A stretch of DNA of 64,000 bases from Dactylococcopsis salina PCC 8305 (GTDB lineage Bacteria > Cyanobacteriota > Cyanobacteriia > Cyanobacteriales > Rubidibacteraceae), in assembly GCF_000317615.1 (NCBI RefSeq), contig NC_019780.1, positions 3,493,840-3,557,839 of the forward strand, in the 5' to 3' direction. A model generated the notes under the pieces. That model had not been told where the DNA came from. It saw only the letters and a list, made by a program, of their open reading frames with translations, and searched no databases. A program made the position numbers and the translations under genes. Position 1 is the first letter of the stretch. Each line of letters begins with the position of its first letter. This document shows positions 55,014-64,000 of the stretch, piece after piece.

Positions 55014-56183
55014 TTATGTTGTTAAAACCAAATTGGATGCTTTTATTAATCGTTGTAACACTTGTTTCAAAACCATTGCTGTCCATTTTATATCAGCTTC
55101 GGTGGTACTGCGTCCCAGTGTTAATCGAATTCCTGCTAACGCCATGGTTTCTGAATATCCCATTGCTGATAAAATTGGGCTAGGCTTGAGTTTACCACTA
55201 TCACAAGCTGACCCAGCACTAATCCCGATTCCTGCTAAATTTAATTCACGGACTAGGGTTTTCCCTGTGATGGTTTCTTCTGGTGTTTTGACACAAAAAC
55301 TGACATGATGGGGGAGGCGTTGCGTCCGATCGCCCGTGGGAATCAAATAAGGACAATCGGCGAGTAAATCAAACAATTGTTCCCGTAACTTCTCTAAACG
55401 AGGGGTTTCTGTAGTCATTTCTGCTTTCGCCAGTTGCGCGGCGACTCCTAACCCCGCGATCGCGCCGACAGCTTGTGTTCCCGATCGCAATTGTCGCTCT
55501 TGTCCGCCTCCCGTCAATAACGGTTTCAGGTCGATGCCCGATCGAACATACAACGCACCTGCCCCCTGCATTCCATAGAACTTGTGACCAGAAAGCGAGA
55601 GGAAATCAACTGGAAGCTGTTGGACATCGATCGGCAATTTTCCCGTCACTTGTACCGCATCAGTATGGAATAAAACCCCTTTTTGATGAGCAATTCTACT
55701 TAATTCAGCAATGGGTTGTAACGTTCCCACCTCGCTTTGTCCATAGATAATGGAAACCAAAACAGTATTACTTTGGATCGCTGTTTCTAAATCCCAGGGA
55801 TGAATCCGTCCTTTCGTATCCACAGGAAGACGAGTCACTTCCCAGCCTCTAGTTTCTAGTCGTTTTGCCGTTTGCTCGATCGCGGAATGTTCCACACTAG
55901 AAATAATCAGATGTTGAGGAGACGAATATTGAGCAACGACTCCCAATAAAGCAAGATTATCAGATTCCGTGCCACCAGACGTAAACAGAATCGTCTCTGG
56001 GGTGGCTGCATTGATTAATTGAGCCACTTCCCCCCGTGCGATTTCGATTTCTGTGGCGGCGCGATTTCCCCAACTATGGAGACTAGAGGGATTTCCCCAC
56101 TGTTGGCTTAAAACAGTTTGCACCTTAGTAATAACATCAGGATGAGGGGGAGTGGTCGCACTGTGATCGAGATAGATTTGCAT
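55014..56183 (-). CDS. Cysteine desulfurase (NifS/IscS-like)
   Basis: This PLP enzyme takes sulfur from cysteine for Fe-S clusters and thio-cofactors. The 389-residue protein starts MQIYLDHSATTPPHPDV and shows ILFTSGGTESDNLALLG, the PLP lysine in LSGHKFYGMQGAGALYV, and the mobile catalytic loop AGSACDSG. The ATG at 56183 is the family start. It leads a four-gene run (DUF1995, ABA4-like, small membrane protein) on the minus strand. Confidence 0.93.
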   Translation of the reverse strand: MQIYLDHSATTPPHPDVITKVQTVLSQQWGNPSSLHSWGNRAATEIEIARGEVAQLINAATPETILFTSGGTESDNLALLGVVAQYSSPQHLIISSVEHSAIEQTAKRLETRGWEVTRLPVDTKGRIHPWDLETAIQSNTVLVSIIYGQSEVGTLQPIAELSRIAHQKGVLFHTDAVQVTGKLPIDVQQLPVDFLSLSGHKFYGMQGAGALYVRSGIDLKPLLTGGGQERQLRSGTQAVGAIAGLGVAAQLAKAEMTTETPRLEKLREQLFDLLADCPYLIPTGDRTQRLPHHVSFCVKTPEETITGKTLVRELNLAGIGISAGSACDSGKLKPSPILSAMGYSETMALAGIRLTLGRSTTEADIKWTAMVLKQVLQRLIKASNLVLTT

Positions 56184-56267
56184 TTTTCTGCTTGAACAAT
56201 ACATCATTCCGATGTTCGGATTTATATCTATCTTAATGTCTGTAAAAAGTAGTAAAAAGTAGGTTGG

Positions 56268-56295
56268 GTAGAGACGTTCCATGGAACGTCTCCAC
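56268..56295. repeat. REP-like palindrome
   Basis: AGACGTTCCATGGAACGTCT core with a CTCCAC right arm, flanked by GTAGGTTGGG and GAAACCCAACAC. It lies in the gene-free stretch 56184-56812. Confidence 0.88.
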
Positions 56296-56331
56296 GCGAA
56301 ACCCAACACCGATCAGTTACAAGTTACAATC

Positions 56332-56773
56332 AATCCCCCCTAACCCCCCAGGGCTGTTTCATTCTCGGTGTAAAATTATAAAAGTAAAGCGCGATGTCGC
56401 GAAGCGACCGCCCTTCGGACCTCGGGCTGATCAATCAGTCGCTCGATCGCGCTCCGCGCACCGATGCGAAGCCTCGATCGCGCATTTTTAGAAAGGTTTC
56501 TAATATGTCTAGTTTAATCAGTTACTGAAGCCCGAAGATGGCTTGGAGAAAGGCTTTGGCTACTACCCATTCTCGGTGTTAAAATCGAAAGCGATCGCCT
56601 GAACCTCTTACGGTACGTTCGATCGAGACGTTTTTCCTACTTTTTGGCTTTTTCATAAGAAAAAAGAGTCCTGAAATCTCCCCCATCTCCCTTGTCTCCC
56701 TTGTCTCCCCCATCTCCCTACCTCCCTTAATTTTAAAAGAATGAAACAGCCCTGGGGGGGGCTAGGGGGGATT
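56332..56773. repeat. MITE-like element B with long terminal inverted repeats
   Basis: CAGGGCTGTTTCATTCT (56349-56365) is exactly inverted at 56738-56754. Outside it AATCCCCCCTAACCCCCC and GGGGGGCTAGGGGGGATT extend the pairing to about 34 bp with one mismatch and one extra base. Inside are a palindromic repeat (GCGATGTCGCGAAGCGAC.., 56391-) and 9-bp CTCCCTTGT units after AAAAAAGAGTCCTGAAATC. Related elements: 28036-28290 and from 63954 to beyond the window end. Confidence 0.75.
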
Positions 56774-56812
56774 CTTTTTCCAGTAACCCACCCCACCTAC
56801 GTTTAAGCGATA

Positions 56813-58114
56813 CTATAGAGAAGCCATGACCTCATCTGCTGCTTTTAAGGTTTTGTCAATATCCTCATCGGTGTGAGCTAAAGAGGTGAAACCTGCTTCA
56901 AACTGAGACGGGGCTAAATAAATTCCTCGTTCTAACATTCCCCGATGATAGCGAGCAAACTTCTGTAAATCTGAGGTTTTTGCATCCTCAAAGCTATGAA
57001 CGGGACGGTCAGTAAAGAAAACCCCAAACATGGCGCTAATCTGTCCCACAGAAACCGCATGACCATGTTTTTGAGCAATCTCTTTTAAGCCATCGGTTAG
57101 TTTTTTCGTCATTTGATCCAATTGTTCGTAAACCCCTGGACGCTGTAACAATTCTAGGGTTTTAATGCCAGCAGTCATCGCTAAAGGATTTCCTGATAGT
57201 GTTCCTGCTTGATACATGGGACCTGCTGGGGCGACAACTTCCATGATCTCTTTTTTACCGCCATAAGCGCCCACTGGCAAGCCACCACCGATGATTTTAC
57301 CGAGTGTGGTTAAATCGGGGGTTACGCCAAATTTTTCTTGTGCGCCACCGTAACTAATGCGGAAACCCGTCATTACTTCATCAAATACCAGTAACGCACC
57401 GTTATCAGCAGTAATTTCTCGTAATCCTTCTAAAAAGCCAGCATCAGGAGGAACAAAACCAGAATTTCCCACAACAGGCTCTAAAATCACTCCTGCAATT
57501 TCTCCAGGATTATCTTCAAACAGTTTCTTCACTGCTTCTAAATCATTGTAAGGGGCAGCGAGGGTGTTACTGGTGGCGGCTTTGGGAACACCTGGAGAGT
57601 CGGGTAAGCCTAATGTCGCAACGCCAGAACCCGCTTGCACGAGGAACATATCACCGCTTCCGTGATAGCAACCTTGGAATTTAATTACTTTATCGCGTCC
57701 CGTATAAGCTCGCATTAGGCGCAAGGTTGCCATACAAGCCTCGGTTCCTGAGTTCACAAAACGCACCATTTCAATGCTCGGAACGGCGTTAATGACCATT
57801 TCCGCCAAGACGTTTTCTTGGACACAAGGCGCACCAAAACTTGTTCCTTTGTCTAAGGTTTCGTGAAGGGCTTTGATTACTTCTGGGTGAGCGTGACCAC
57901 AAATGGCGGGTCCCCAAGTGCCAACATAATCAATATATTCGTTACCATCCACATCCCAAACATGAGACCCTTCTACTTTATCGAAAACGATCGGTTGACC
58001 GCCGACGGAACTAAAGGCGCGAACAGGAGAACTTACGCCACCTGGCATCAAGTCTTTGGCGTTGCTAAAAATTTCTTCTGATTGTGTGGTGTTAAATGCG
58101 GTTGCTGAAGTCAT
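56813..58114 (-). CDS. hemL: Glutamate-1-semialdehyde 2,1-aminomutase
   Basis: HemL makes 5-aminolevulinate, the first committed tetrapyrrole precursor. The 433-residue PLP enzyme shows [84 protein letters not shown] and [17 protein letters not shown], which contains the PLP lysine. All are intact. It is divergent from chlH, putting an early and a late chlorophyll enzyme around one 393-base control region. Confidence 0.96.
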   Translation of the reverse strand: MTSATAFNTTQSEEIFSNAKDLMPGGVSSPVRAFSSVGGQPIVFDKVEGSHVWDVDGNEYIDYVGTWGPAICGHAHPEVIKALHETLDKGTSFGAPCVQENVLAEMVINAVPSIEMVRFVNSGTEACMATLRLMRAYTGRDKVIKFQGCYHGSGDMFLVQAGSGVATLGLPDSPGVPKAATSNTLAAPYNDLEAVKKLFEDNPGEIAGVILEPVVGNSGFVPPDAGFLEGLREITADNGALLVFDEVMTGFRISYGGAQEKFGVTPDLTTLGKIIGGGLPVGAYGGKKEIMEVVAPAGPMYQAGTLSGNPLAMTAGIKTLELLQRPGVYEQLDQMTKKLTDGLKEIAQKHGHAVSVGQISAMFGVFFTDRPVHSFEDAKTSDLQKFARYHRGMLERGIYLAPSQFEAGFTSLAHTDEDIDKTLKAADEVMASL

Positions 58115-58507
58115 AGCTTTAACTCAAATTGGTTTTTGTTCAAAATTTAGGTTCAAAATTACCATCTCACAGAGACGGGTGACTTTACTATCTTCCCCTA
58201 CTTTGACAAAGTTTTTTCGATCGAACCAAGTTTGATCCTAATCAACGATGATGCTTCCTGTCTTTGCGATCAAGAAAACTTAATCCGTTACATAAGTTTA
58301 TAGTTTTTGCAGTAAATACTTTTGATTTTGTAAATAAATGTTACGAAATCAAGGTCGTTTTTTGTCAAATTATGTCGAATCATCGTAAATTCGTACTCTG
58401 GGAAGCATTTTTTTGATACAAAACATAAAGGGCGAGGCAATTGGTGGCAATCCATTTTTTGCCTTCCCATCGAAAGAAGTTATTGCTTATCGAAGGAGAA
58501 ACTGTGA
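58115..58507. promoter_or_regulatory. Divergent control region of hemL and chlH
   Basis: This 393-base spacer has no coding signal. It is AT-rich from 58290 to 58400 and should hold both promoters. AAGGAG at 58493-58498 is the chlH ribosome-binding site (9-base spacing). I could not assign an operator. Confidence 0.45.
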
Positions 58508-61500
58508 ATGTTCACTAACGTCAAGTCCACCATTCGCCACATTTCACCAGACTCGATCGGGGATCGGTCTCTTGTTAAGGTGGTCTATGTCGTGCTTGAG
58601 CCTCAATATCAGAGCGCTCTCTCAGCATCGGTTCGATCGATCAACGCCAATAATCCCAATGTTGCGATCGAGATTAGCGGTTACTTAATTGAAGAACTCC
58701 GTGATCCTGAGAATTACGAGGCATTTAAGCACGATGTAGCCGAAGCCAACCTGTTTATTGGTTCATTAATTTTCATTGAAGATTTAGCAGATAAAGTCGT
58801 AGAAGCGGTACAACCGCACCGCGACAATTTAGATGCGGCGATCGTCTTCCCTTCTATGCCCCAAGTGATGCGTCTCAACAAGTTGGGAAGTTTCTCCATG
58901 GCGCAATTAGGGCAAAGCAAAAGCGCGATCGCGCAATTTATGAGAAAACGCAAGGAGAAACAAGGCGCATCCTTCCAAGACGGGATGTTAAAACTCCTGC
59001 AAACCTTACCAAAAGTTTTAAAATACCTTCCTTTAGATAAAGCCCAAGATGCTCGTAACTTCATGTTATCGTTCCAGTATTGGCTAGGCGGTTCTCAGGA
59101 CAACTTAGAGAACTTCTTGCTGATGCTGACGGATAAATATGTTTTACAACAAGAACACCAACAAGAAGTTAACTACGGTGAACCGGTTGTCTATCCTGAT
59201 ATGGGAATTTGGCATCCTCTCGCCCCAAAAATGTTTGAGGATGTTAAAGAATACCTCAGTTGGTATAACAATCGCAGTGATATCTCAGACGACTTGAAAG
59301 ACCCCTTAAATCCCTGTATTGGTTTAGTTTTACAACGGACGCACTTAATCACAGGTGATGATGCCCACTATGTGGCTGTGGTTTCAGAATTAGAAGCCAT
59401 GGGCGCGAGAGTGATTCCAATTTTTGCTGGTGGTTTAGACTTCTCCAAACCCGTAGATGAGTATTTCTGGGATACAGCAGCCCAAGGCGTAGAAGCGTTA
59501 CCGATTGTGGATGCTGTGGTTTCTTTAACCGGATTTGCCTTAGTAGGCGGCCCCGCGCGTCAAGACCATCCGAAAGCCATTGAATCCCTCAAACGCATTA
59601 ATCGCCCCTATATGGTAGCGTTACCCCTTGTTTTCCAGACAACAGAAGAATGGGAAGAAAGTGAGTTAGGATTGCATCCCGTACAGGTCGCACTACAGAT
59701 TGCAATTCCAGAACTCGACGGTGGTATTGAACCGATCATCCTTTCAGGACGAGATGGCGCAACAGGTCGCGCGATCGCCCTCCAAGATCGAGTCGAAACC
59801 ATTGCCCAACGGGCGATGAAATGGGCAAAATTGCGCCGTAAACCGAAACTCGATAAAAAAGTCGCCATTACCGTCTTTAGCTTCCCTCCCGATAAAGGAA
59901 ACGTGGGAACTGCCGCTTATCTCGATGTGTTTGGCAGCATTTACCAGGTTTTACAGGGACTCCGTAACAACGGCTACGACGTGGGAGACTTACCCGAATC
60001 CTCAAAAGAACTGATGGAACTGGTGTTACACGACGCACAAGCGCAATATGCCAGCCCAGAATTAAATATCGCCTATCGGATGTCCGTTCCCGAATACGAA
60101 CGACTCACCCCCTACTCCGAAAATCTCCACGAAAACTGGGGTCCCCCACCCGGAGAACTGAACAGCGACGGCGAAAACCTCCTCATCTACGGAAAACAAT
60201 TCGGAAATGTCTTCATCGGCGTTCAACCCACCTTTGGTTACGAAGGTGATCCGATGCGTCTCCTCTTCTCTCGTTCTGCTTCTCCCCATCATGGTTTTGC
60301 TGCCTACTACACCTACTTAGAAAAAGTCTGGGGTGCCGATGCAGTGTTACATTTCGGAACACATGGTTCTCTGGAGTTTATGCCAGGCAAACAAATGGGA
60401 ATGTCTGGAGATTGCTATCCCGACAGTCTCATTGGTAGCATTCCTAACCTGTACTACTACGCCGCCAATAATCCCAGTGAGGCGACCATTGCCAAACGTC
60501 GCAGCTACGCCGAAACCATTTCTTATCTCACCCCTCCTGCGGAAAATGCAGGGCTTTATAAAGGCTTACAGGAATTACAAGACTTGATTGGGTCTTATCA
60601 GAGTCTTAAAGATAACGGTCGCGCTGTGCAAATTGTGAATACAATCATGGATCAAGCGCGGATTGTGAATCTGGATAAAGATGTTCACATTCCCGACCAA
60701 GATGCGGGAGAAATGACCCCAGAAGAACGGGATACTCTCGTCGGTTTGCTTTATAAACAGTTAATGGAAATTTCCTCTCGTTTGCTTCCTTGTGGGTTGC
60801 ACGTCATTGGACAGCCACCGACTGCAGAAGAAGCGATCGCAACGTTAGTGAATATTGCGTCACTCGATCGCGAAGAAGAGGACATCCAAGGTCTTCCCCG
60901 TAGCATCGCCGAAAGTCTCGGACGAGACATTGAGGAAATTTACCGCAATAATGACAAAGGGGTTTTAAGTGATGTGCAACTGTTACAAGACATCACCGCT
61001 GCCGTCCAAGACGCAGTCGCCGCCTTAGTTCACGCCCAAGCTGATGCCAACGGACGGGTTTCTCAAGTCTCCAAATTGAACTTCTTTAACATGGGGAAAA
61101 AAGAACCCTGGCTGAAAGCCCTCCATGACCTCGGTTATACGAAGGTCGATCGCGAAAAAATGAAACCCCTGTTTGAATATCTGGAGTTTTGCTTAGAACA
61201 AGTTATCGCTGATAACGAACTCGGTGGACTCTTACGCGGTTTAGAAGGAGAATATATCTTACCTGGACCCGGTGGCGATCCGATTCGGAATCCCAATGTT
61301 TTACCCACAGGAAAAAATATTCATGCCCTTGATCCGCAGTCCATTCCCACAGCTGCCGCCGTCAAATCAGCAAAAGTCGTGATCGATCGACTCTTAGATC
61401 GTCACCGCGCCGAAAATGGGGGACAACTTCCCGAAACGATCGCCTCTGTACTTTGGGGAACGGATAACATTAAGACTTATGGGGAATCTCTCGCACAAAT

Positions 61501-62497
61501 CCTTTGCTTAATCGGTGTGAAGCCTGTTCCCGACTCTCTCGGACGCATCAACAAATTAGAATTGATGTCCTTAGAGGAACTGGGTCGTCCTCGCATTGAT
61601 GTGGTTGTTAACTGTTCTGGGGTTTTCCGTGACCTGTTTATTAACCAAATGGCGCTGTTAGACCAAGGGGTGAAAATGGCAGCCGAAGCAGACGAACCCT
61701 TAGAGATGAATTTTGTTCGTAAACACGCCATGGAACAAGCAAAAGAAAACGGCATTAACCTCCGTCAAGCAGCGACGCGGATTTTCTCTAATGCGTCCGG
61801 TTCTTATGCGTCTAACGTTAACCTCGCCGTGGAAAACAGTTCTTGGGAAGACGAATCTGAGTTACGAGATATGTATCTCAATCGGAAGTCCTTTGCTTTC
61901 GATGCGGATAACCCAGGGATTATGAGTGAAAATCGGAAAATCTTTGAATCGGCATTAAAAACCGCCGATGTCACTTATCAAAACTTAGATTCTTCTGAAA
62001 TCAGTCTCAGTGACGTTTCCCACTATTTTGACTCTGATCCCACTAAAGTTGTGAGTAGTCTTCGGGAAGATGGCAAACAACCCGCCGCTTACATTGCGGA
62101 TACCACTACAGCAAACGCCCAAGTGCGGAGTTTATCGGAAACCGTGCGTCTTGATGCGCGGACGAAGATGTTAAACCCGAAATGGTATGAGGGAATGCTG
62201 AGTCACGGTTATGAAGGCGTGCGCGAGTTATCTAAGCGTTTAGTGAATACAATGGGCTGGAGTGCGACTGCTGGCGCTGTGGATAACTGGGTGTATGAAG
62301 ACACCAACGATACCTTCATCAAAGACAAGGAAATGCAGGAACGTTTATTAAACCTGAATCCGAATTCCTTCCGTCGCATGGTGACAACCCTGTTGGAAGC
62401 CAACGGACGCGGTTACTGGGAAACCAGCGAAGAAAACCTCGATCGTCTGCGTGAATTGTATCAAGAAGCAGAAGACCGCATCGAAGGGATTGAATAA
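58508..62497 (+). CDS. chlH: Magnesium chelatase porphyrin-binding subunit H
   Basis: ChlH binds protoporphyrin IX and inserts Mg2+ with the ChlI-ChlD motor. The 1329-residue protein is typical of cyanobacterial ChlH. Segments include [121 protein letters not shown] and [18 protein letters not shown]-like [19 protein letters not shown]. It shares a divergent control region with hemL; the I subunit is at 6099-7187. Confidence 0.97.
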   Translation: MFTNVKSTIRHISPDSIGDRSLVKVVYVVLEPQYQSALSASVRSINANNPNVAIEISGYLIEELRDPENYEAFKHDVAEANLFIGSLIFIEDLADKVVEAVQPHRDNLDAAIVFPSMPQVMRLNKLGSFSMAQLGQSKSAIAQFMRKRKEKQGASFQDGMLKLLQTLPKVLKYLPLDKAQDARNFMLSFQYWLGGSQDNLENFLLMLTDKYVLQQEHQQEVNYGEPVVYPDMGIWHPLAPKMFEDVKEYLSWYNNRSDISDDLKDPLNPCIGLVLQRTHLITGDDAHYVAVVSELEAMGARVIPIFAGGLDFSKPVDEYFWDTAAQGVEALPIVDAVVSLTGFALVGGPARQDHPKAIESLKRINRPYMVALPLVFQTTEEWEESELGLHPVQVALQIAIPELDGGIEPIILSGRDGATGRAIALQDRVETIAQRAMKWAKLRRKPKLDKKVAITVFSFPPDKGNVGTAAYLDVFGSIYQVLQGLRNNGYDVGDLPESSKELMELVLHDAQAQYASPELNIAYRMSVPEYERLTPYSENLHENWGPPPGELNSDGENLLIYGKQFGNVFIGVQPTFGYEGDPMRLLFSRSASPHHGFAAYYTYLEKVWGADAVLHFGTHGSLEFMPGKQMGMSGDCYPDSLIGSIPNLYYYAANNPSEATIAKRRSYAETISYLTPPAENAGLYKGLQELQDLIGSYQSLKDNGRAVQIVNTIMDQARIVNLDKDVHIPDQDAGEMTPEERDTLVGLLYKQLMEISSRLLPCGLHVIGQPPTAEEAIATLVNIASLDREEEDIQGLPRSIAESLGRDIEEIYRNNDKGVLSDVQLLQDITAAVQDAVAALVHAQADANGRVSQVSKLNFFNMGKKEPWLKALHDLGYTKVDREKMKPLFEYLEFCLEQVIADNELGGLLRGLEGEYILPGPGGDPIRNPNVLPTGKNIHALDPQSIPTAAAVKSAKVVIDRLLDRHRAENGGQLPETIASVLWGTDNIKTYGESLAQILCLIGVKPVPDSLGRINKLELMSLEELGRPRIDVVVNCSGVFRDLFINQMALLDQGVKMAAEADEPLEMNFVRKHAMEQAKENGINLRQAATRIFSNASGSYASNVNLAVENSSWEDESELRDMYLNRKSFAFDADNPGIMSENRKIFESALKTADVTYQNLDSSEISLSDVSHYFDSDPTKVVSSLREDGKQPAAYIADTTTANAQVRSLSETVRLDARTKMLNPKWYEGMLSHGYEGVRELSKRLVNTMGWSATAGAVDNWVYEDTNDTFIKDKEMQERLLNLNPNSFRRMVTTLLEANGRGYWETSEENLDRLRELYQEAEDRIEGIE

Positions 62498-62522
62498 ACT
62501 GGTGTAATTAATATCCCATAAT

Positions 62523-62550
62523 GTAGAGACGTTCCATGGAACGTCTCTAC
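62523..62550. repeat. REP-like palindrome upstream of the RAYT remnant
   Basis: A perfect 28-bp palindrome centred on AGACGTTCCATGGAACGTCT, 25 bases after chlH. Its central ATG is in frame with the following transposase fragment. Confidence 0.9.
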
Positions 62551-62895
62551 ATCGTTTGCGGGGAAACTTATGTGATTATGCCCAATCATGTTCATGGGAT
62601 TGTGGTTATTGATCAACCCATTCCTGAACCTAAAAATAGAGATATTCCATCAAACGTCTCTGCAAGCCATATTTCACCAAAACCGAATTCTCTCAGCGTA
62701 ATTATTCGTTCCTATAAATCATCAGTAACCCGTTGGTGTCGTCAAAACGGTTATAAAAACTTTCAATGGCAGTCTCGGTTTTATGAAAACATTATTCGAC
62801 AGGATGATTCATTAGAACGGATTCAAAACTATATTTTTAATAATCCGAAAAAATGGCATCAAGATAGAAAGAATCTGCCAAGTCTTTTGATGTAA
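62536..62895 (+). pseudogene. Truncated REP-associated tyrosine transposase (RAYT, TnpA_REP)
   Basis: After ten codons the frame reads TYVIMPNHVHGIVVI, the HUH motif (HVH) of IS200-like Y1 transposases of the REP-associated type. It continues SLSVIIRSYKSSVTRWCRQN then GYKNFQWQSRFYENIIRQDD and IQNYIFNNPKKW, the catalytic-tyrosine helix (FYENII) and family C-terminus. The N-terminal 80 or so residues are missing: the frame begins inside a REP palindrome. It is a decayed copy of the likely mobiliser of the REP palindromes. Confidence 0.85.
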
Positions 62896-62986
62896 AAGGA
62901 TTAGTTATTTTCGTTAAGTATAACAAAGAAAATATCAAAGCGATCGCCAGAACCTGATCGAACACGCTCAAGTCTTACCAATTTAA

Positions 62987-63670
62987 TTAAATCCTCCCAT
63001 AATCAGCAATTAGAGGGGACGACAAACACTTTTGAGAGTTTAACCAGACCCACATTTGATCCCCTAAAGAAAAATGCCACCATTCTTCAGGATGTTGGCA
63101 AAAGTTCGCACTGAACATAACTTCTTTTAACAATTCTCGTCGTTGATGATACCCTTGTTCCGAAGCGATCGTTGCGTTTTGATAAAAATTGGGATGCGAT
63201 CGAGCAGAAATTTCATCAATCTCTCCACCTAAATCAAGCGTTTCTTGTTTTTCATTGACAAGAGTTAAATCGATCGCCGCGCCAGTGCTATGAGGGGGAG
63301 GAGTATCAGGATTATTGCTTGGTTGCGCCCAAAATTGCGCCACTTGTTGCTCGATTTCGCTTTTAGAAGCATTAACCCACCGTTTTCTCAAGATTTGAAA
63401 CGTATAATCCACCATAAACTGTTGGACAGCGATCGGGCGATAAGCATCAAAAATCTTTAAACGCCAACCAGGCCGTCTCAATTCTAATTGTTTTTGCGAT
63501 CGTTTTAACGCCTCTAAAACCCCCTCCCGTAACAGATAAGGAGAAACCTCCCCATAAGGAGCGCCAAGTTTTTGGTAAGGATGAGGAGTTTCAAACGCGA
63601 ACATCTCAGTGGGAATGGGAACTAAACCTTCTCCACAATCTTGAATCGAAATCATTTGATAGGGTTTCAT
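62987..63670 (-). CDS. D-alanyl-D-alanine dipeptidase (VanX/DdpX, M15D)
   Basis: A 227-residue zinc dipeptidase that hydrolyses D-Ala-D-Ala. LKIFDAYRPIAVQQFM, PPPHSTGAAIDLTLV (zinc His and Asp in SxHxxGxAxD form), the FSANFCQHPEEWWHFSLGDQ segment (catalytic Glu and third zinc ligand, ExxH) are complete. There is no signal peptide, so it probably acts in the cytoplasm in peptidoglycan recycling or D-Ala use rather than in glycopeptide resistance. Confidence 0.88.
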   Translation of the reverse strand: MKPYQMISIQDCGEGLVPIPTEMFAFETPHPYQKLGAPYGEVSPYLLREGVLEALKRSQKQLELRRPGWRLKIFDAYRPIAVQQFMVDYTFQILRKRWVNASKSEIEQQVAQFWAQPSNNPDTPPPHSTGAAIDLTLVNEKQETLDLGGEIDEISARSHPNFYQNATIASEQGYHQRRELLKEVMFSANFCQHPEEWWHFSLGDQMWVWLNSQKCLSSPLIADYGRI

Positions 63671-64000
63671 CTAGTTTTCGCGCTACTACTTTCTCTTCGA
63701 TCGAATCGAGGTTAAATTTTAAATGATTTAAGCTCTCTTTAATCAACTTTTTTTTAGTCGTAGGTTGGGGTAGAGACGTTCCATGGAAGGTCTCCACGCG
63801 AAACCCAACATTCCTTAATCAGTAGTTGTAGTTGTAGGTTGGGTGAAGAGTAGCGAAACCCAACATTTCATCCCCCCAACCCCCCTTAAAAAGGGGGGCT
63901 TAGAAGAAACCCAACATTTCATCCCCCCAACCCCCCTTAAAAAGGGCAGGGCTGTTTCATTCTATTTTTTGCTTGTTCCAGATGTTAGGAATAACAGGGG
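63671..64000. repeat. Terminal repeat cluster
   Basis: No gene is visible. It holds a REP palindrome (63770-63797, one arm mismatch), GTAGGTTGGGT..GAAACCCAACATT repeats, and two copies of CATCCCCCCAACCCCCCTTAAAAAGGG (63870 and 63932). At 63954 the start of a MITE-B element (CAGGGCTGTTTCATTCTA) interrupts the second G run. The element continues past the window end. Confidence 0.75.

Noticed and set aside
62536-62895. Functional RAYT gene
   Set aside because: The N-terminal third is missing and the frame starts inside a REP palindrome, so it is scored as a remnant despite intact HUH and tyrosine motifs.
1-64000. Prophage, complete insertion sequence or integrated plasmid
   Set aside because: No integrase, intact transposase, structural phage gene or partition system is visible.

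Overview
The window is chromosomal DNA of a cyanobacterium. It carries the genes for ferredoxin-dependent glutamate synthase, Mg-chelatase I and H, PSII protein PsbZ, cyanobacterial F/SBPase (glpX), PlmA, SipA and many cyanobacteria-only families. HIP1-type GCGATCGC/CGATCG octamers are very frequent in genes and spacers. The even mix of housekeeping genes, four tRNAs and dense short repeats points to a unicellular Halothece/Dactylococcopsis/Cyanothece-like genome, but the genus is a guess.

Layout. 1-9 kb: a partial FGGY sugar kinase, tRNA-Leu(CAG), glsF, a repeat cluster, chlI, a secreted pentapeptide protein and trpD. 9-19 kb: sirohydrochlorin chelatase, sipA, a UPF0175/DUF3368 toxin-antitoxin pair, recQ, EVE, DUF3120 and MOSC proteins, an orphan Phd/YefM antitoxin, rpsU-FKBP, an alpha/beta hydrolase, a GNAT and tRNA-Pro. 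19-24 kb: an AT-rich cassette of winged-helix protein, P-loop ATPase, decayed RNase D-like exonuclease and an Fe-S PD-(D/E)XK nuclease fused to an FtsK translocase. This is the best candidate for an undescribed DNA-processing or defence system. 24-31 kb: cutA, a pentapeptide protein, an acidic HTH protein, tRNA-Arg, ribH, psbZ and glpX. 31-44 kb: proA, a 1425-residue UvrD-like helicase, a hydrolase, an ABC-F ATPase and murE. 44-50 kb: a structured leader RNA with a 24-codon ORF, an Fe-S photolyase (FeS-BCP), a cluster of DnaA boxes, PPOX, pth and plmA. 50-58 kb: tRNA-Leu(UAA), a helicase remnant, an EamA transporter, small cyanobacterial proteins, a Uma2 nuclease, a four-gene run led by a cysteine desulfurase, and hemL. 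58-64 kb: chlH, a RAYT transposase remnant and a VanX-like dipeptidase.

Functional themes. Tetrapyrrole synthesis recurs, though dispersed: glutamate supply (glsF), hemL, PPOX, chlI, chlH and sirohydrochlorin chelatase. Spacers hold several families of small non-autonomous repeats: an AGACGTTCCATGGAACGTCT palindrome likely linked to RAYT activity, two MITE-like families carrying 7- or 9-bp tandem repeats, and a roughly 300-bp element present in inverted copies. No intact IS, prophage or CRISPR array was seen. All calls come from reading the sequence and recalling families; no database search was run.
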